From positions 34,876 through 98,875 of the forward strand of contig CAJUKT010000073.1 in the NCBI GenBank assembly GCA_910587255.1: DNA of 64,000 nt, in the 5' to 3' direction. The stretch is from an uncultured Oscillospiraceae bacterium (GTDB taxonomy: Bacteria; Bacillota; Clostridia; Oscillospirales; Oscillospiraceae). The notes under the pieces were generated by a model. The model ran no database searches and had not been told where the DNA came from. It saw nothing but the letters and a program-made list of their open reading frames with translations. Of the stretch, positions 8,084 through 15,702 are shown in pieces. Each line of letters opens with the position of its first letter. Positions within the stretch are counted from its first letter, which is position 1. The position numbers and the translations under genes were made by a program.

Positions 8084-9257
8084 AGCTGCGCTCTCCTCTC
8101 TGTAAAGATTTCCAAACGGGAGACATATCCCGCAGATAATTGACCACCTCAGCGGTGGCTTGGGCGATAGACTCCACATCCTCCATGGTGTTGTCCCGGT
8201 CCAAGGAGAGGCGAAGGGAGCCGTGGGCCACCTCATGGGGGCGGCCGATGGCCAGCAGCACGTGGCTGGGGTCCAGCGAGCCGGAGGTGCAGGCCGACCC
8301 GGAGGAGGCGGCAACCCCCTTATCGTCCAGCAGCAGCAACAGGGATTCGCCCTCAATGCCCTCAAAACAGAAGCTTACATTGCCGGGCAGCCGCCGTTCC
8401 CTGTCGCCGTTCAGGGCGGCATGGGGGATGGCGGACAGCTTTTCGATGAGGGTGTCCCGCAGGGAGGACACATAGACATTGTTTTCTGCCATGTGGGTTA
8501 CGGCATCGTCCAGCGCGGCGGCCATGCCCAGAATGGCGGGCAGGTTTTCCGTGCCGGCCCGGAGACCCCGCTCCTGGGCCCCGCCGTGGATGAGGGGGAA
8601 CAGGGGGGCGCCCCGGCGCACGTACAGCGCACCCACGCCCCGGGGGCCGTGGAACTTGTGGCCGGACAGGGAAAGCATGTCGATATTTTGTGCTGTCACG
8701 TCGATGGGCAGATGGCCTACCGCCTGAACGGCGTCCGTATGGAAGGGGACGCCCTTTTCCCGGCACAGTGCGCCAATCTCGGCCACGGGCTGGATGGTGC
8801 CGATCTCATTGTTGGCGTACATGACGGACACCAGAGCGGTATCCTCCCGGATGGCGGCGGCCACGTCCTCCACCTTGACGATGCCGCTCCCGTCCACCGG
8901 GAGGAGGTTGATGTCATAGCCCTCCTTGGACAGCTGCTCCATGGTATGGAGGACGGCATGGTGTTCAATGGCGGTGGTGATGAGGTGCTTTTTACCCTTG
9001 CGCGCCCCAATTTTGGCGGCGCTGGCAATGGCCTGATTATCCGCCTCGCTGCCGCCGGAGGTGAAATAGATGTCCCCCGGCTGGGCGCCGATGGCCCTGG
9101 CCACCGTTTCCCGGGCGGTCTGGAGGGCCTCCCTGGCCTGCTGCCCCGGGGAGTGGAGGCTGGAGGGATTGCCCCAGAAGCGCTCCATGCCGTCCAGCAT
9201 GGCCTGCTGGGCGGCGGGACAGGCTTTGGTGGTGGCGGCGTTGTCCGCGTATATCAT
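8070..9257 (-). CDS. nifS: Cysteine desulfurase NifS/IscS
   Basis: This PLP enzyme of about 395 residues takes sulfur from cysteine for Fe-S clusters. The PLP lysine sits in SLSGHKFHGPRGVGALYV, and the persulfide cysteine loop SSGSACTSGSLDPSHVL is present. I chose the ATG at 9257 (MIYADNAATT) because AAGGAG is then 12 bp upstream; the ATG at 9269 directly abuts that ribosome site. It is the first gene of a two-gene operon with nifU. No iscR-like regulator is adjacent. Confidence 0.95.
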   Translation of the reverse strand: MIYADNAATTKACPAAQQAMLDGMERFWGNPSSLHSPGQQAREALQTARETVARAIGAQPGDIYFTSGGSEADNQAIASAAKIGARKGKKHLITTAIEHHAVLHTMEQLSKEGYDINLLPVDGSGIVKVEDVAAAIREDTALVSVMYANNEIGTIQPVAEIGALCREKGVPFHTDAVQAVGHLPIDVTAQNIDMLSLSGHKFHGPRGVGALYVRRGAPLFPLIHGGAQERGLRAGTENLPAILGMAAALDDAVTHMAENNVYVSSLRDTLIEKLSAIPHAALNGDRERRLPGNVSFCFEGIEGESLLLLLDDKGVAASSGSACTSGSLDPSHVLLAIGRPHEVAHGSLRLSLDRDNTMEDVESIAQATAEVVNYLRDMSPVWKSLQRGERSYVIQ

Positions 9258-9343
9258 GATGTGTTCCATCTCCTTATATTTGAGCGTCCGCGCCGTTGCG
9301 GGCGGCGCGGGGCGTGATAGCCTTACATCCGCTTACCGCCCAA

Positions 9344-9372
9344 ATCATACCGTAAAAAGCATACCTTGTCAA
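9344..9372 (-). promoter_or_regulatory. Promoter of nifS-nifU
   Basis: On the minus strand, TTGACA (9367-9372) and TATGAT (9344-9349) are separated by 17 bp. Confidence 0.75.
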
Positions 9373-9520
9373 TAGGAATTGTGGAAATTCTTATGAGACA
9401 CCCCCATAGCATTCCCAGGAGGCGGAAAATTACAACCAGGATGGCGCAGCAGCGCCAGAGAGGGCTTTTCTTTTACGATTGGGTGTGATATACTGGGCGC
9501 AGATAAAGGAGGGAAGCGCC

Positions 9521-10243
9521 ATGACGCCTCTGGAACAATTGCAGCAATGGATCAAGGAGAGCCGGAACATCGTCTTTTTCGGCGGGGCAGGCGTGTCCAC
9601 CGAGAGCGGTATCCCGGATTTCCGCAGCGTGGACGGGCTGTACAATCAGAGGTACCGGCAGCCGCCGGAGACGATCCTCAGCCACACCTATTTCGAGGGG
9701 CATACCGGGGATTTTTACCGCTTTTACCGGGACAAGATGATCTGCCTTGACGCAAAACCCAACGCCGCCCACCTAAAGCTGGCGGAATTGGAGCGGGCGG
9801 GCAAGCTCCGGGCGGTGGTCACCCAGAACATCGACGGACTGCATCAGCTGGCGGGCAGCCAAGCGGTGTATGAGCTCCACGGCTCGGTCCACCGCAACTA
9901 CTGCACAAAATGCCGTGCGTTTTACGGTGTAGACTTCATTCAAGCGGGGGAAGGCGTACCCCTGTGCCCGGTGTGCGGCGGCGTGGTGAAGCCGGATGTG
10001 GTGCTGTACGAGGAGGGGCTGGATCAGGATACGGTGGAGGGCGCTGTGCGGGCCATCGCCGGGGCGGATGTGCTCATCGTGGGTGGGACCTCCCTGGTGG
10101 TCTACCCCGCGGCGGGGCTCATCAATTATTACCGGGGGAACCGGCTGGTGCTCATCAACCGGGACCCAACTCCATGCGATGGGCAGGCGGATCTGGTGAT
10201 TCACGACTCCATCGGCAAGGTGCTGGGAGGGATTGCGGTATGA
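9521..10243 (+). CDS. cobB: NAD-dependent protein deacylase (Sir2 family)
   Basis: This 240-residue sirtuin removes acyl groups from lysines using NAD. Visible features are the NAD loop GAGVSTESGIPDFRS (residues 23-36), TQNIDGLH (101-108), the catalytic His120 in ELHGSVH, and four zinc cysteines (128, 131, 149, 152). AAAGGAGGG precedes the ATG at 9521. The stop codon overlaps the start of the next gene (ATGA), so the two are cotranscribed. Confidence 0.95.
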   Translation: MTPLEQLQQWIKESRNIVFFGGAGVSTESGIPDFRSVDGLYNQRYRQPPETILSHTYFEGHTGDFYRFYRDKMICLDAKPNAAHLKLAELERAGKLRAVVTQNIDGLHQLAGSQAVYELHGSVHRNYCTKCRAFYGVDFIQAGEGVPLCPVCGGVVKPDVVLYEEGLDQDTVEGAVRAIAGADVLIVGGTSLVVYPAAGLINYYRGNRLVLINRDPTPCDGQADLVIHDSIGKVLGGIAV

Positions 10244-11139
10244 AGCAGAGCGCAGGCGGACGGGCGGTTCAGGTGCTGATCGCCCTGGGCAAGAGCGTGT
10301 GTTATCTGGCGCTGTTTTTGGGCGCCCAGGTGCTGGTGATGCTGCCGGTGGTGGTGGCTGCCGCTGTGCAGTCGGCGCTGGAGAATTGGGAGGCGGCGGA
10401 GCAGCTGTACGGCGTGCTGTATGAAAGCGCCATGCTATTCACCGCGGTGTCGGGGCTGCTCGCCATTGGGGTGATCCTTCTGTTCTACCGCATCCGGCGG
10501 AAAAAGCTGGGGGACGCTTTGTGGCTGCGGCGGGTGGAGGGCCCGGGGCTGCTGTCCGGGGCGGCGCTGGCCCCGGCGCTGTATTTGGCGGTTACTGTGG
10601 CGATGATGGCTCTTCCCGAGGCATGGCTGGACAGCTATGCCGAGGCGTCCTCCGGCGTGAGCGGCGGCGGGGTGATTGGCATTGTGGCGGTGGTGCTGGT
10701 GGCTCCGGTGGTGGAGGAGTTTATCTTCCGGGGGCTCATCATGACCCGGCTGGCGCAGGCCATGCCCGGCTGGCTGGCCGCAGCGCTGTCCGCCGCCATT
10801 TTTGGGCTGTGCCACGGCCACCCGGTCTGGTTTGCCTACACCTTTGTGCTGGGCGTGCTGTTTGGGCTGATGGATCTGCGGCTGGGGTCCATCTGGCCGT
10901 CCATCCTGGCCCACATGGTCTTCAACGGTGTGGGCCAGGTACTGGATCTGCTGCCGGAGGATGACGTGGTAATCATGGGGGCGTACCTTGTCCTGGTGGC
11001 GGCGGCCGTTGTGCTCCCGGTTCTGGCCCGGAGAGAGGTGAAAGCCCTGTTCCGGCCCAAACCCCAGGCGCTCCCGGCCCAGGAGGGGGAGCCTCCCGCC
11101 CAGCCTGGAGGCTGCGAGTGGAACCCCTGGGATGAGTAA
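10240..11139 (+). CDS. CPBP-family intramembrane metalloprotease
   Basis: This 299-residue protein has about eight hydrophobic segments. The motifs of CAAX-protease/bacteriocin-processing (CPBP, Abi) proteins are present in order: EEFIFRGLIMTRL around residue 165, a His in GLCHGHP, and HMVFNGVGQ. These glutamates and histidines bind the catalytic metal. The C-terminal 50 residues are a proline-rich cytoplasmic tail. The start overlaps the sirtuin stop by 4 bp. The substrate is unknown; family members act in prenyl-protein processing or peptide immunity. Confidence 0.88.
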   Translation: MKQSAGGRAVQVLIALGKSVCYLALFLGAQVLVMLPVVVAAAVQSALENWEAAEQLYGVLYESAMLFTAVSGLLAIGVILLFYRIRRKKLGDALWLRRVEGPGLLSGAALAPALYLAVTVAMMALPEAWLDSYAEASSGVSGGGVIGIVAVVLVAPVVEEFIFRGLIMTRLAQAMPGWLAAALSAAIFGLCHGHPVWFAYTFVLGVLFGLMDLRLGSIWPSILAHMVFNGVGQVLDLLPEDDVVIMGAYLVLVAAAVVLPVLARREVKALFRPKPQALPAQEGEPPAQPGGCEWNPWDE

Positions 11140-11143
11140 AGGT

Positions 11144-11176
11144 AAACCCTGCGGCGTCCTGCCGCAGGGTTTGTTC
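11144..11176 (+). terminator. Terminator after the CPBP protease
   Basis: AAACCCTGCGGC (11144-11155) pairs with GCCGCAGGGTTT (11161-11172) across a 5-nt loop. Confidence 0.7.
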
Positions 11177-11210
11177 TCACTTTGATTTATTGAAAAACAA
11201 TAAAAAATAC

Positions 11211-11239
11211 TTGACAAACGATATAGCGCGTGATAAGCT
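11211..11239 (+). promoter_or_regulatory. Promoter of the DUF2975-regulator operon
   Basis: TTGACA (11211-11216) and an extended -10 TGATAAGCT (TAAGCT at 11234-11239) have 17-bp spacing. Confidence 0.6.
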
Positions 11240-11260
11240 CTGGGACAAGAGGTGGTGGAT

Positions 11261-11851
11261 ATGGAACAAACTTCCGTGCAGAAGCTGGCCCGTGTGCTGC
11301 GGGTCATGGTGCTGGCAGTCTTTGTGTGCAATATCATTGTGCTGTTCTTTGTGCCCGCCCTGGCGGCCATGCTGGCGGAGAACCGATGGGACGGGCAGAC
11401 CATGGAACGGCTTTTGAGCGGGGAGAGCGTGGGGTTCTGGCTGAATTTCACCCTCCATATGTGGAATCCCTTCATCTGGATGATGGCTGCGGTGGGGGAG
11501 GAGCAGTATTGGCTGGTGCTGACGGCGTTTTTGCTCTTTTGCGGTGTGTGCACCGCCGTTATCCTGTGGCAGGGCAGGCGGGTGCTGGACACCATCCTGA
11601 AGGGGAACCCCTTCGTTATGGACAACGCGAAAAGCCTGAAGACGGCGGCAATGTGCTGCTTTCTCATCTCCGGGGCGGCGCTGGCGCGGCTGGTCTGGGG
11701 GTTTGCCTATTATCGGAGCATCATGCCGATGCTCACCTACAACGCCCTGTTTGTGCCCATCTTTTTGATGGGCGGGCTGCTGTTCATGGTCATGTCTGCC
11801 CTGTTCCGCCAGGCGGTGGAGCTCAAGGCGGAAAACGACCTGACCATCTAG
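11261..11851 (+). CDS. DUF2975-family membrane protein
   Basis: This 196-residue protein has four predicted membrane segments. It ends with the charged stretch RQAVELKAENDLTI that is typical of DUF2975 proteins. GAGGTGG lies upstream of the ATG at 11261; an in-frame GTG at 11252 overlaps that site and is less likely. It is 10 bp before a small Cro/C1-type regulator. This membrane protein plus regulator pairing is widespread in Firmicutes, where the function is unknown; an envelope or stress-sensing partner of the regulator is plausible. Confidence 0.8.
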   Translation: MEQTSVQKLARVLRVMVLAVFVCNIIVLFFVPALAAMLAENRWDGQTMERLLSGESVGFWLNFTLHMWNPFIWMMAAVGEEQYWLVLTAFLLFCGVCTAVILWQGRRVLDTILKGNPFVMDNAKSLKTAAMCCFLISGAALARLVWGFAYYRSIMPMLTYNALFVPIFLMGGLLFMVMSALFRQAVELKAENDLTI

Positions 11852-11861
11852 GGGGCGGCGT

Positions 11862-12077
11862 ATGGCGATTGTGGTGAATCTGGATGTGATGATGGCAAAG
11901 CGGAAAATGTCCCTGGGAGAGCTGTCCCAGAAGGTGGACGTGACTATGGCCAACCTGTCCATTTTGAAAAACAACAAGGCCAAGGCGGTGCGCTTTTCCA
12001 CGCTGGAGGCCATTTGCAAAGCGCTGGACTGCCAGCCGGGGGATATCCTGGAGTACGTGCCCGACGAGGCGGACTGA
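11862..12077 (+). CDS. Small Cro/C1-type (XRE, YozG-like) transcriptional regulator
   Basis: This 71-residue protein is a single helix-turn-helix domain (SLGELSQKVDVTMANLSILKN, then RFSTLEAICKALDCQPGDIL). The form is typical of the YozG/Cro group that travels with DUF2975 genes. It follows that gene by 10 bp and ends before a terminator. It probably represses or tunes its own operon. Confidence 0.9.
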   Translation: MAIVVNLDVMMAKRKMSLGELSQKVDVTMANLSILKNNKAKAVRFSTLEAICKALDCQPGDILEYVPDEAD

Positions 12078-12100
12078 CAACCCCATAACCCGAACCGCAT

Positions 12101-12129
12101 GACCGCCCCGGCCATGGGGCGGTCTTTTT
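12101..12129 (+). terminator. Terminator after the XRE regulator
   Basis: GACCGCCCC (12101-12109) pairs with GGGGCGGTC (12116-12124), followed by TTTTT. Confidence 0.85.
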
Positions 12130-12159
12130 GCGGCCCAATTTGGAAAGGAGATACTTGAA

Positions 12160-12561
12160 ATGAAACGCTTTTTGACCCGTTGCTTGATCGTGCCCGCGCT
12201 GCTGCTCGCCCTGTGCAGCTGCGGCGGGGAAGAAAAAATCGACTATGACCTGGTGTTCGTCAACGGCTCGGACGCGAAAATCGTGGAGGTGGTGGTGGAC
12301 TTCCAGGATCGGAACGGAGGGAGCCGGAACGCCGACAGCTCCCCCCTGAAGCGGGGGGATAGCTTCGGCTTTGAGGCGGGGGAGTACCCGGTGACGGTGT
12401 ATGTGTACGACAAAGTCGCTAACGATGTGGTGGCGGGGGCGGTGGCCCAGATCACCGTCCCCAAGGCCCCGCCCGAGGGGGAGCGCTGGTATGTCACGGC
12501 CTGGGACGGGGCGGGTGGCCTCGCCCTGACCGTGGAAAACCAGTGGCCCGAGGGGGTGTGA
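12160..12561 (+). CDS. Putative lipoprotein of unknown function
   Basis: This 133-residue protein has a basic N-terminus, a hydrophobic stretch and a lipobox (LALCSCGG, modified cysteine near residue 20), so it is probably tethered to the outer face of the membrane. The mature part looks like a small beta-sandwich (DYDLVFVNGSDAKIVEVVVDF). GGAAAGGAG precedes the ATG. Its stop is 2 bp before the next gene, a membrane protein, so the two form an operon. I recognise no family. Confidence 0.75.
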   Translation: MKRFLTRCLIVPALLLALCSCGGEEKIDYDLVFVNGSDAKIVEVVVDFQDRNGGSRNADSSPLKRGDSFGFEAGEYPVTVYVYDKVANDVVAGAVAQITVPKAPPEGERWYVTAWDGAGGLALTVENQWPEGV

Positions 12562-12563
12562 AA

Positions 12564-13127
12564 ATGGAGGACTTCCTGCTGTCCCCGGCGGCGGGGGTGC
12601 TGATCCGGGTTTTCCTTCTGTGGGGGCCGCTGCTGGTGCTGGCGGCGGTGTGTGTGCTCACCTTGAGCAAGCTGGAGCCTCAGCGGAGGCGGGGCCTGCT
12701 CCCGCTGCTGGCGGCGATGCTGGTTCTTGCCGCTGTGCTGTTCGGCGGAGCTTGGCTGCTGGCCCGGCTGGGGCTGGCGTGGCGCACCTGGGCGCAGGAG
12801 GGGCTGGCCGCCCTGCTGTGGCTGGCGGGCCTGTCCACCGGGATTTTGACGGTGGTTTACGCCAGACGCTGGCTGGACGGCGCGAAGGGTCCGGCGACGT
12901 GGCTGTGCGGGTTCTGCCTGGCGGGGGCCATGTTCTCGTGCAGCGTGCTGGGCCTGCTGTGGTCCCTTGGCCCCGGCGAGACGGTGGGCGATTACCAGGG
13001 CCGGAAGGTGGTTCAGGGCAGGTGGGTGTGGCTGGATACCTCCTACGCCCTCTACGAGTACCGCGGCCCCCTGGTGCGGGGCGCGGAACCCATCGCCCAG
13101 GGACTGGAGCCGCTGATTGACGGCTGA
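12564..13127 (+). CDS. Integral membrane protein of unknown function
   Basis: This 187-residue protein has about four membrane segments in its first 130 residues, then an extracytoplasmic stretch (ETVGDYQGRKVVQGRWVWLDTSYALYEYRGPL). The start ATG follows the lipoprotein gene by 2 bp, suggesting coupled translation. No conserved catalytic motif is evident. Function unknown. Confidence 0.7.
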   Translation: MEDFLLSPAAGVLIRVFLLWGPLLVLAAVCVLTLSKLEPQRRRGLLPLLAAMLVLAAVLFGGAWLLARLGLAWRTWAQEGLAALLWLAGLSTGILTVVYARRWLDGAKGPATWLCGFCLAGAMFSCSVLGLLWSLGPGETVGDYQGRKVVQGRWVWLDTSYALYEYRGPLVRGAEPIAQGLEPLIDG

Positions 13128-13130
13128 GCC

Positions 13131-13159
13131 TTGCAATTTCCGCGGTTTGGCGGTATAAT
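13131..13159 (+). promoter_or_regulatory. Promoter of the uridine phosphorylase gene
   Basis: TTGCAA (13131-13136) and TATAAT (13154-13159) are separated by 17 bp. Confidence 0.8.
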
Positions 13160-13189
13160 GGAGCCAAATCAAGGAAATGAGGTGCGGCC

Positions 13190-13963
13190 ATGATCGGTTC
13201 GGAACGGCAATTTCACATCAACTGCAAGCAGGGCGACGTGGGACGGTACTGCCTGCTCCCCGGCGACCCGGGGCGGTGCGAGAAGATCGCCCGGTATTTT
13301 GAAAACCCCGTCCACGTGATGACCAACCGGGAGTATGTTACCTATACCGGCACGCTGCTGGGGGAGAAGGTGAGCGTCACCTCCACCGGCATCGGCGGGC
13401 CCTCCGCTTCCATCGCCATGGAGGAGCTGGCCAATCTCGGTGCGGACACCTTTGTGCGGGTGGGCACCTGCGGGGGCATCAAGCTGGAGGTGACCAGCGG
13501 CGATATCGTGGTGGCCACCGGCGCGGTGCGCATGGAGGGCGCCAGCCGGGAGTACGCCCCCATCGAGTTCCCAGCCGTGGCGGATTTTGAGGTGCTTACC
13601 GCCCTGGTGGATGCGGCAAAGGCGTCGGGCCGCCGCTGGCACGCCGGGGTGGTGCAGTGCAAAGACTCCTTCTACGGCCAGCACTCGCCGGATCGGATGC
13701 CGGTGTCTTACGAGCTGCAAAGCAAGTGGGAGGCGTGGAAGCGGCTGGGGGTGCTGGCCTCGGAGATGGAGAGCGCGGCACTGTTCACCGTGGCGGCCCA
13801 CCGGGGGGTGCGCTGCGGCTCCGCTTTCCACGTCATCTGGAACCAGGAGCGCAACGCCGCCGGGCTGGACCAGACCCGGGATGAGGACACCGAATCCGCT
13901 ATCCGGGTGGGGATCGAGGCGGTGAAGCTGCTTATTCAAAGAGACCGGGCGTCGGGCCGATAA
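13190..13963 (+). CDS. udp: Uridine phosphorylase-like nucleoside phosphorylase
   Basis: This 257-residue enzyme splits a nucleoside with phosphate in pyrimidine salvage. Phosphate-binding PGDPGRCEKIARYF, the central STGIGGPSASIAMEEL and RVGTCGGI, and the ribose-binding EMESAALF are all present. It stands alone behind its own promoter. Its last 32 bp overlap the convergent small gene. Uridine versus purine-nucleoside preference cannot be settled from sequence alone, but the overall motif set fits Udp best. Confidence 0.88.
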   Translation: MIGSERQFHINCKQGDVGRYCLLPGDPGRCEKIARYFENPVHVMTNREYVTYTGTLLGEKVSVTSTGIGGPSASIAMEELANLGADTFVRVGTCGGIKLEVTSGDIVVATGAVRMEGASREYAPIEFPAVADFEVLTALVDAAKASGRRWHAGVVQCKDSFYGQHSPDRMPVSYELQSKWEAWKRLGVLASEMESAALFTVAAHRGVRCGSAFHVIWNQERNAAGLDQTRDEDTESAIRVGIEAVKLLIQRDRASGR

Positions 13964-14210
13964 GGGTATCGTAAAATTCGGCCCTGGCCTCGGCCTGGGC
14001 GGGGGTGCGCTGCTGTCCGGGCCGGGTGTCGTCGCTCACCGTATTGAGCGCCATCAAGGCCAGGTTGCTGCGCATCAGGTCGAACAGGGAGGCCAGTATG
14101 GCCAGCTCGTCCGCCGTTTTGCCCTGGCCGATGTAGACGGAGAGGGCGGCGGCTATGGCAACGAGATTGGCGCCCTGGCCCTGAGAGTGGTTGAAATTAC
14201 AGCATGGCAC
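13932..14210 (-). CDS. Small DUF6774-like hypothetical protein
   Basis: I place the start at GTG 14210 (92 residues), where AAGGGGGG lies 8 bp upstream; a longer frame would need a TTG inside a terminator. The core, NLVAIAAALSVYIGQGKTADELAILASLFDLMRSNLALMAL, has the pattern of a small family found in Clostridia (DUF6774-like). The 3' end overlaps the convergent udp gene by 32 bp. Function unknown. Confidence 0.6.
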   Translation of the reverse strand: MPCCNFNHSQGQGANLVAIAAALSVYIGQGKTADELAILASLFDLMRSNLALMALNTVSDDTRPGQQRTPAQAEARAEFYDTLIGPTPGLFE

Positions 14211-14262
14211 ACCGAAGCCCCCCTTCATCCCAGTGTATGCGGGGAATGGGAAAGTGGCAGTC

Positions 14263-14298
14263 AAAACCGCCGGGAATTTTATATTCCCGGCGGTTTTT
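14263..14298 (-). terminator. Terminator after the acetyltransferase gene
   Basis: A 15-bp near-perfect stem AAAACCGCCGGGAAT/ATTCCCGGCGGTTTT has flanking A and T runs on both strands. It ends the minus-strand acetyltransferase transcript just before the small DUF6774-like gene. Confidence 0.85.
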
Positions 14299-14304
14299 CG
14301 TTTT

Positions 14305-14865
14305 TTACAGCTTTTTCACATACCGCAGGTCGTGGCAGGGCGGACTGTTGGGAAAGGGGATGTCGGCGCTGGTGCCGTCCCAGGCGAAGCCGTGGGCGGC
14401 GTAGAACCGCCGGGCGCCTTCGTTTTCCTGAAGGACAAACACGAAAGCGCTTGGAAAACCCTCCAGCTTCATCCGGCGGCAGGCCTCCTCAAACAACAGC
14501 CCGCCGTAGCCGTGCCCGCGCTGGGCCGGGTGGGTGTAGAAGGAGGCGATCTCTCCCCAGTCGGCGTAGGACTCGTTGTCGAATTTACAGATGTCGCCGG
14601 GGTTGTAGTTCACCGTCCGGGCCTTGCAGTAGTTCAGGCAGGACACCGGCTCGTCTCCCCGGTATAGCAAAAGGCCGCGCACGCCGCTTTGGGTCTCGTA
14701 ATTCCGGCGGAAGATCTCCACCCACCGGTCATCGGTGATCTCCCGGGCCATATAGTCGGCGGGCACCGCGTTTACATAGGTATCCCGCCAGCCCAGGGCG
14801 TGTATGAGGGACATGGCTCTGAAATGCTCCTCGGTGCAGGCATCCACAAAGCGCAATTCTTCCAT
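14305..14865 (-). CDS. GNAT-family N-acetyltransferase
   Basis: This 186-residue protein starts MEELRFVDACTEEHFRAM behind AGGAGGA. The acetyl-CoA-binding region reads IASFYTHPAQRGHGYGGLLFEEACRRM (motif A with the R-G-H-G-Y-G loop), followed by FVLQENEGARRFYAAHGF (motif B). It has its own terminator. The substrate is unknown. Confidence 0.88.
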   Translation of the reverse strand: MEELRFVDACTEEHFRAMSLIHALGWRDTYVNAVPADYMAREITDDRWVEIFRRNYETQSGVRGLLLYRGDEPVSCLNYCKARTVNYNPGDICKFDNESYADWGEIASFYTHPAQRGHGYGGLLFEEACRRMKLEGFPSAFVFVLQENEGARRFYAAHGFAWDGTSADIPFPNSPPCHDLRYVKKL

Positions 14866-15237
14866 GGCAATCCTCCTAAATGAGCGGCCCCGCCCCGGCC
14901 GGGCAGGGCCGTGAATCGGCGGCAGTTCCCCAAGCCCGCCCTCACTCTCGGTCAACGCATTGGTAGTACGGTGTGAATGCGGGCCGAAGCCCTGTCACAA
15001 TACGGTTGTGCGCGGTCTGGGCATACGGTGTGATGTGAGGATTCGAACCCCTGCGCCAGCCCATAGGCGCGCCATGACCGGCTCATTCTCAGCCGGGAGA
15101 GATACGTTCGCCCCAAGAGCTACCTGCTGCCGCCTTGGTTTCGGTTTCTTTCAAGAAAAAGAAACCGAAAAAGAGCATTGATTCGCTGACGGAACGGATG
15201 CCGGCCCACAAGTGGGCGTCACGGCAACGCAGGTGGT
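14866..15237. other. 372-bp non-coding interval with a tRNA-like motif and a large hairpin
   Basis: No convincing gene lies here. On the minus strand, GGTTCGAATCC near 15039-15049 resembles a tRNA T-loop, with CCGGCT/AGCCGG and GCGCC/GGCGC stems upstream. No matching acceptor stem or CCA end follows, so I do not call a tRNA. TTTCGGTTTCTT/AAGAAACCGAAA (about 15139-15171) forms a hairpin of REP type. Confidence 0.4.
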
Positions 15238-15690
15238 TTAAATGAGCTCCGTTGTCCAGTTGGCCGCCTGGATGGAGTTGTCCAGCAGGCGCAGCTCCTT
15301 GGCCAGGTTGTCCGCCTGCTTCTGCACGTCCTTCACGCTGACGGAGCTGAGCACCTTGATCTCCGTGCGGGTGGCGCGGCGGGCCAGCTGGCTGGCGTTG
15401 TAGGCCAGATCCCGGTAGATGCTGAGCTTCAGCTTCAGCGCGTCCCGCCTGGCCAGCAGGGCGGTGAGGCTTTCGCCGCCCACCTGGGTTTGGCAGTTGG
15501 TCAGGTTGATCCGGGTGATGAGCGTCTCCAGGCTGGCGGCGCAGCCGTCCAGCTCCGCCAGCAGCCCGGCGGGGTCCTCGGCGGGCTGCTCCCCCTCCTG
15601 CACGATGGCGTTGCTGTTCAGCCGCTGCTGGAGCTGCTGGATGCGGCGGTTCAGATCCGCCCGCTCCTGTAATGCTTCCGCCAATTTCAT
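15238..15690 (-). CDS. DIP1984-family protein
   Basis: This 150-residue, largely helical protein starts MKLAEALQERADLNRRIQQLQQRL. It includes LITRINLTNCQT, LTALLARRDALKLKLSIYRDLAYNAS and IKVLSSVSVKDVQKQADNLAKELR, the hallmark blocks of the DIP1984 (septicolysin-like) family. AAGGAGGGCG precedes the start. Only 12 bp separate it from the upstream dehydratase-like gene, so it may be at the end of that operon. The function of the family is not established. Confidence 0.85.
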   Translation of the reverse strand: MKLAEALQERADLNRRIQQLQQRLNSNAIVQEGEQPAEDPAGLLAELDGCAASLETLITRINLTNCQTQVGGESLTALLARRDALKLKLSIYRDLAYNASQLARRATRTEIKVLSSVSVKDVQKQADNLAKELRLLDNSIQAANWTTELI

Positions 15691-15702
15691 GATACGCCCT
15701 CC

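Noticed and set aside
9257..9269. nifS start at 9269
   Set aside because: The AAGGAG would directly abut that ATG; the ATG at 9257 has workable spacing and starts the conserved MIYADNAATT.
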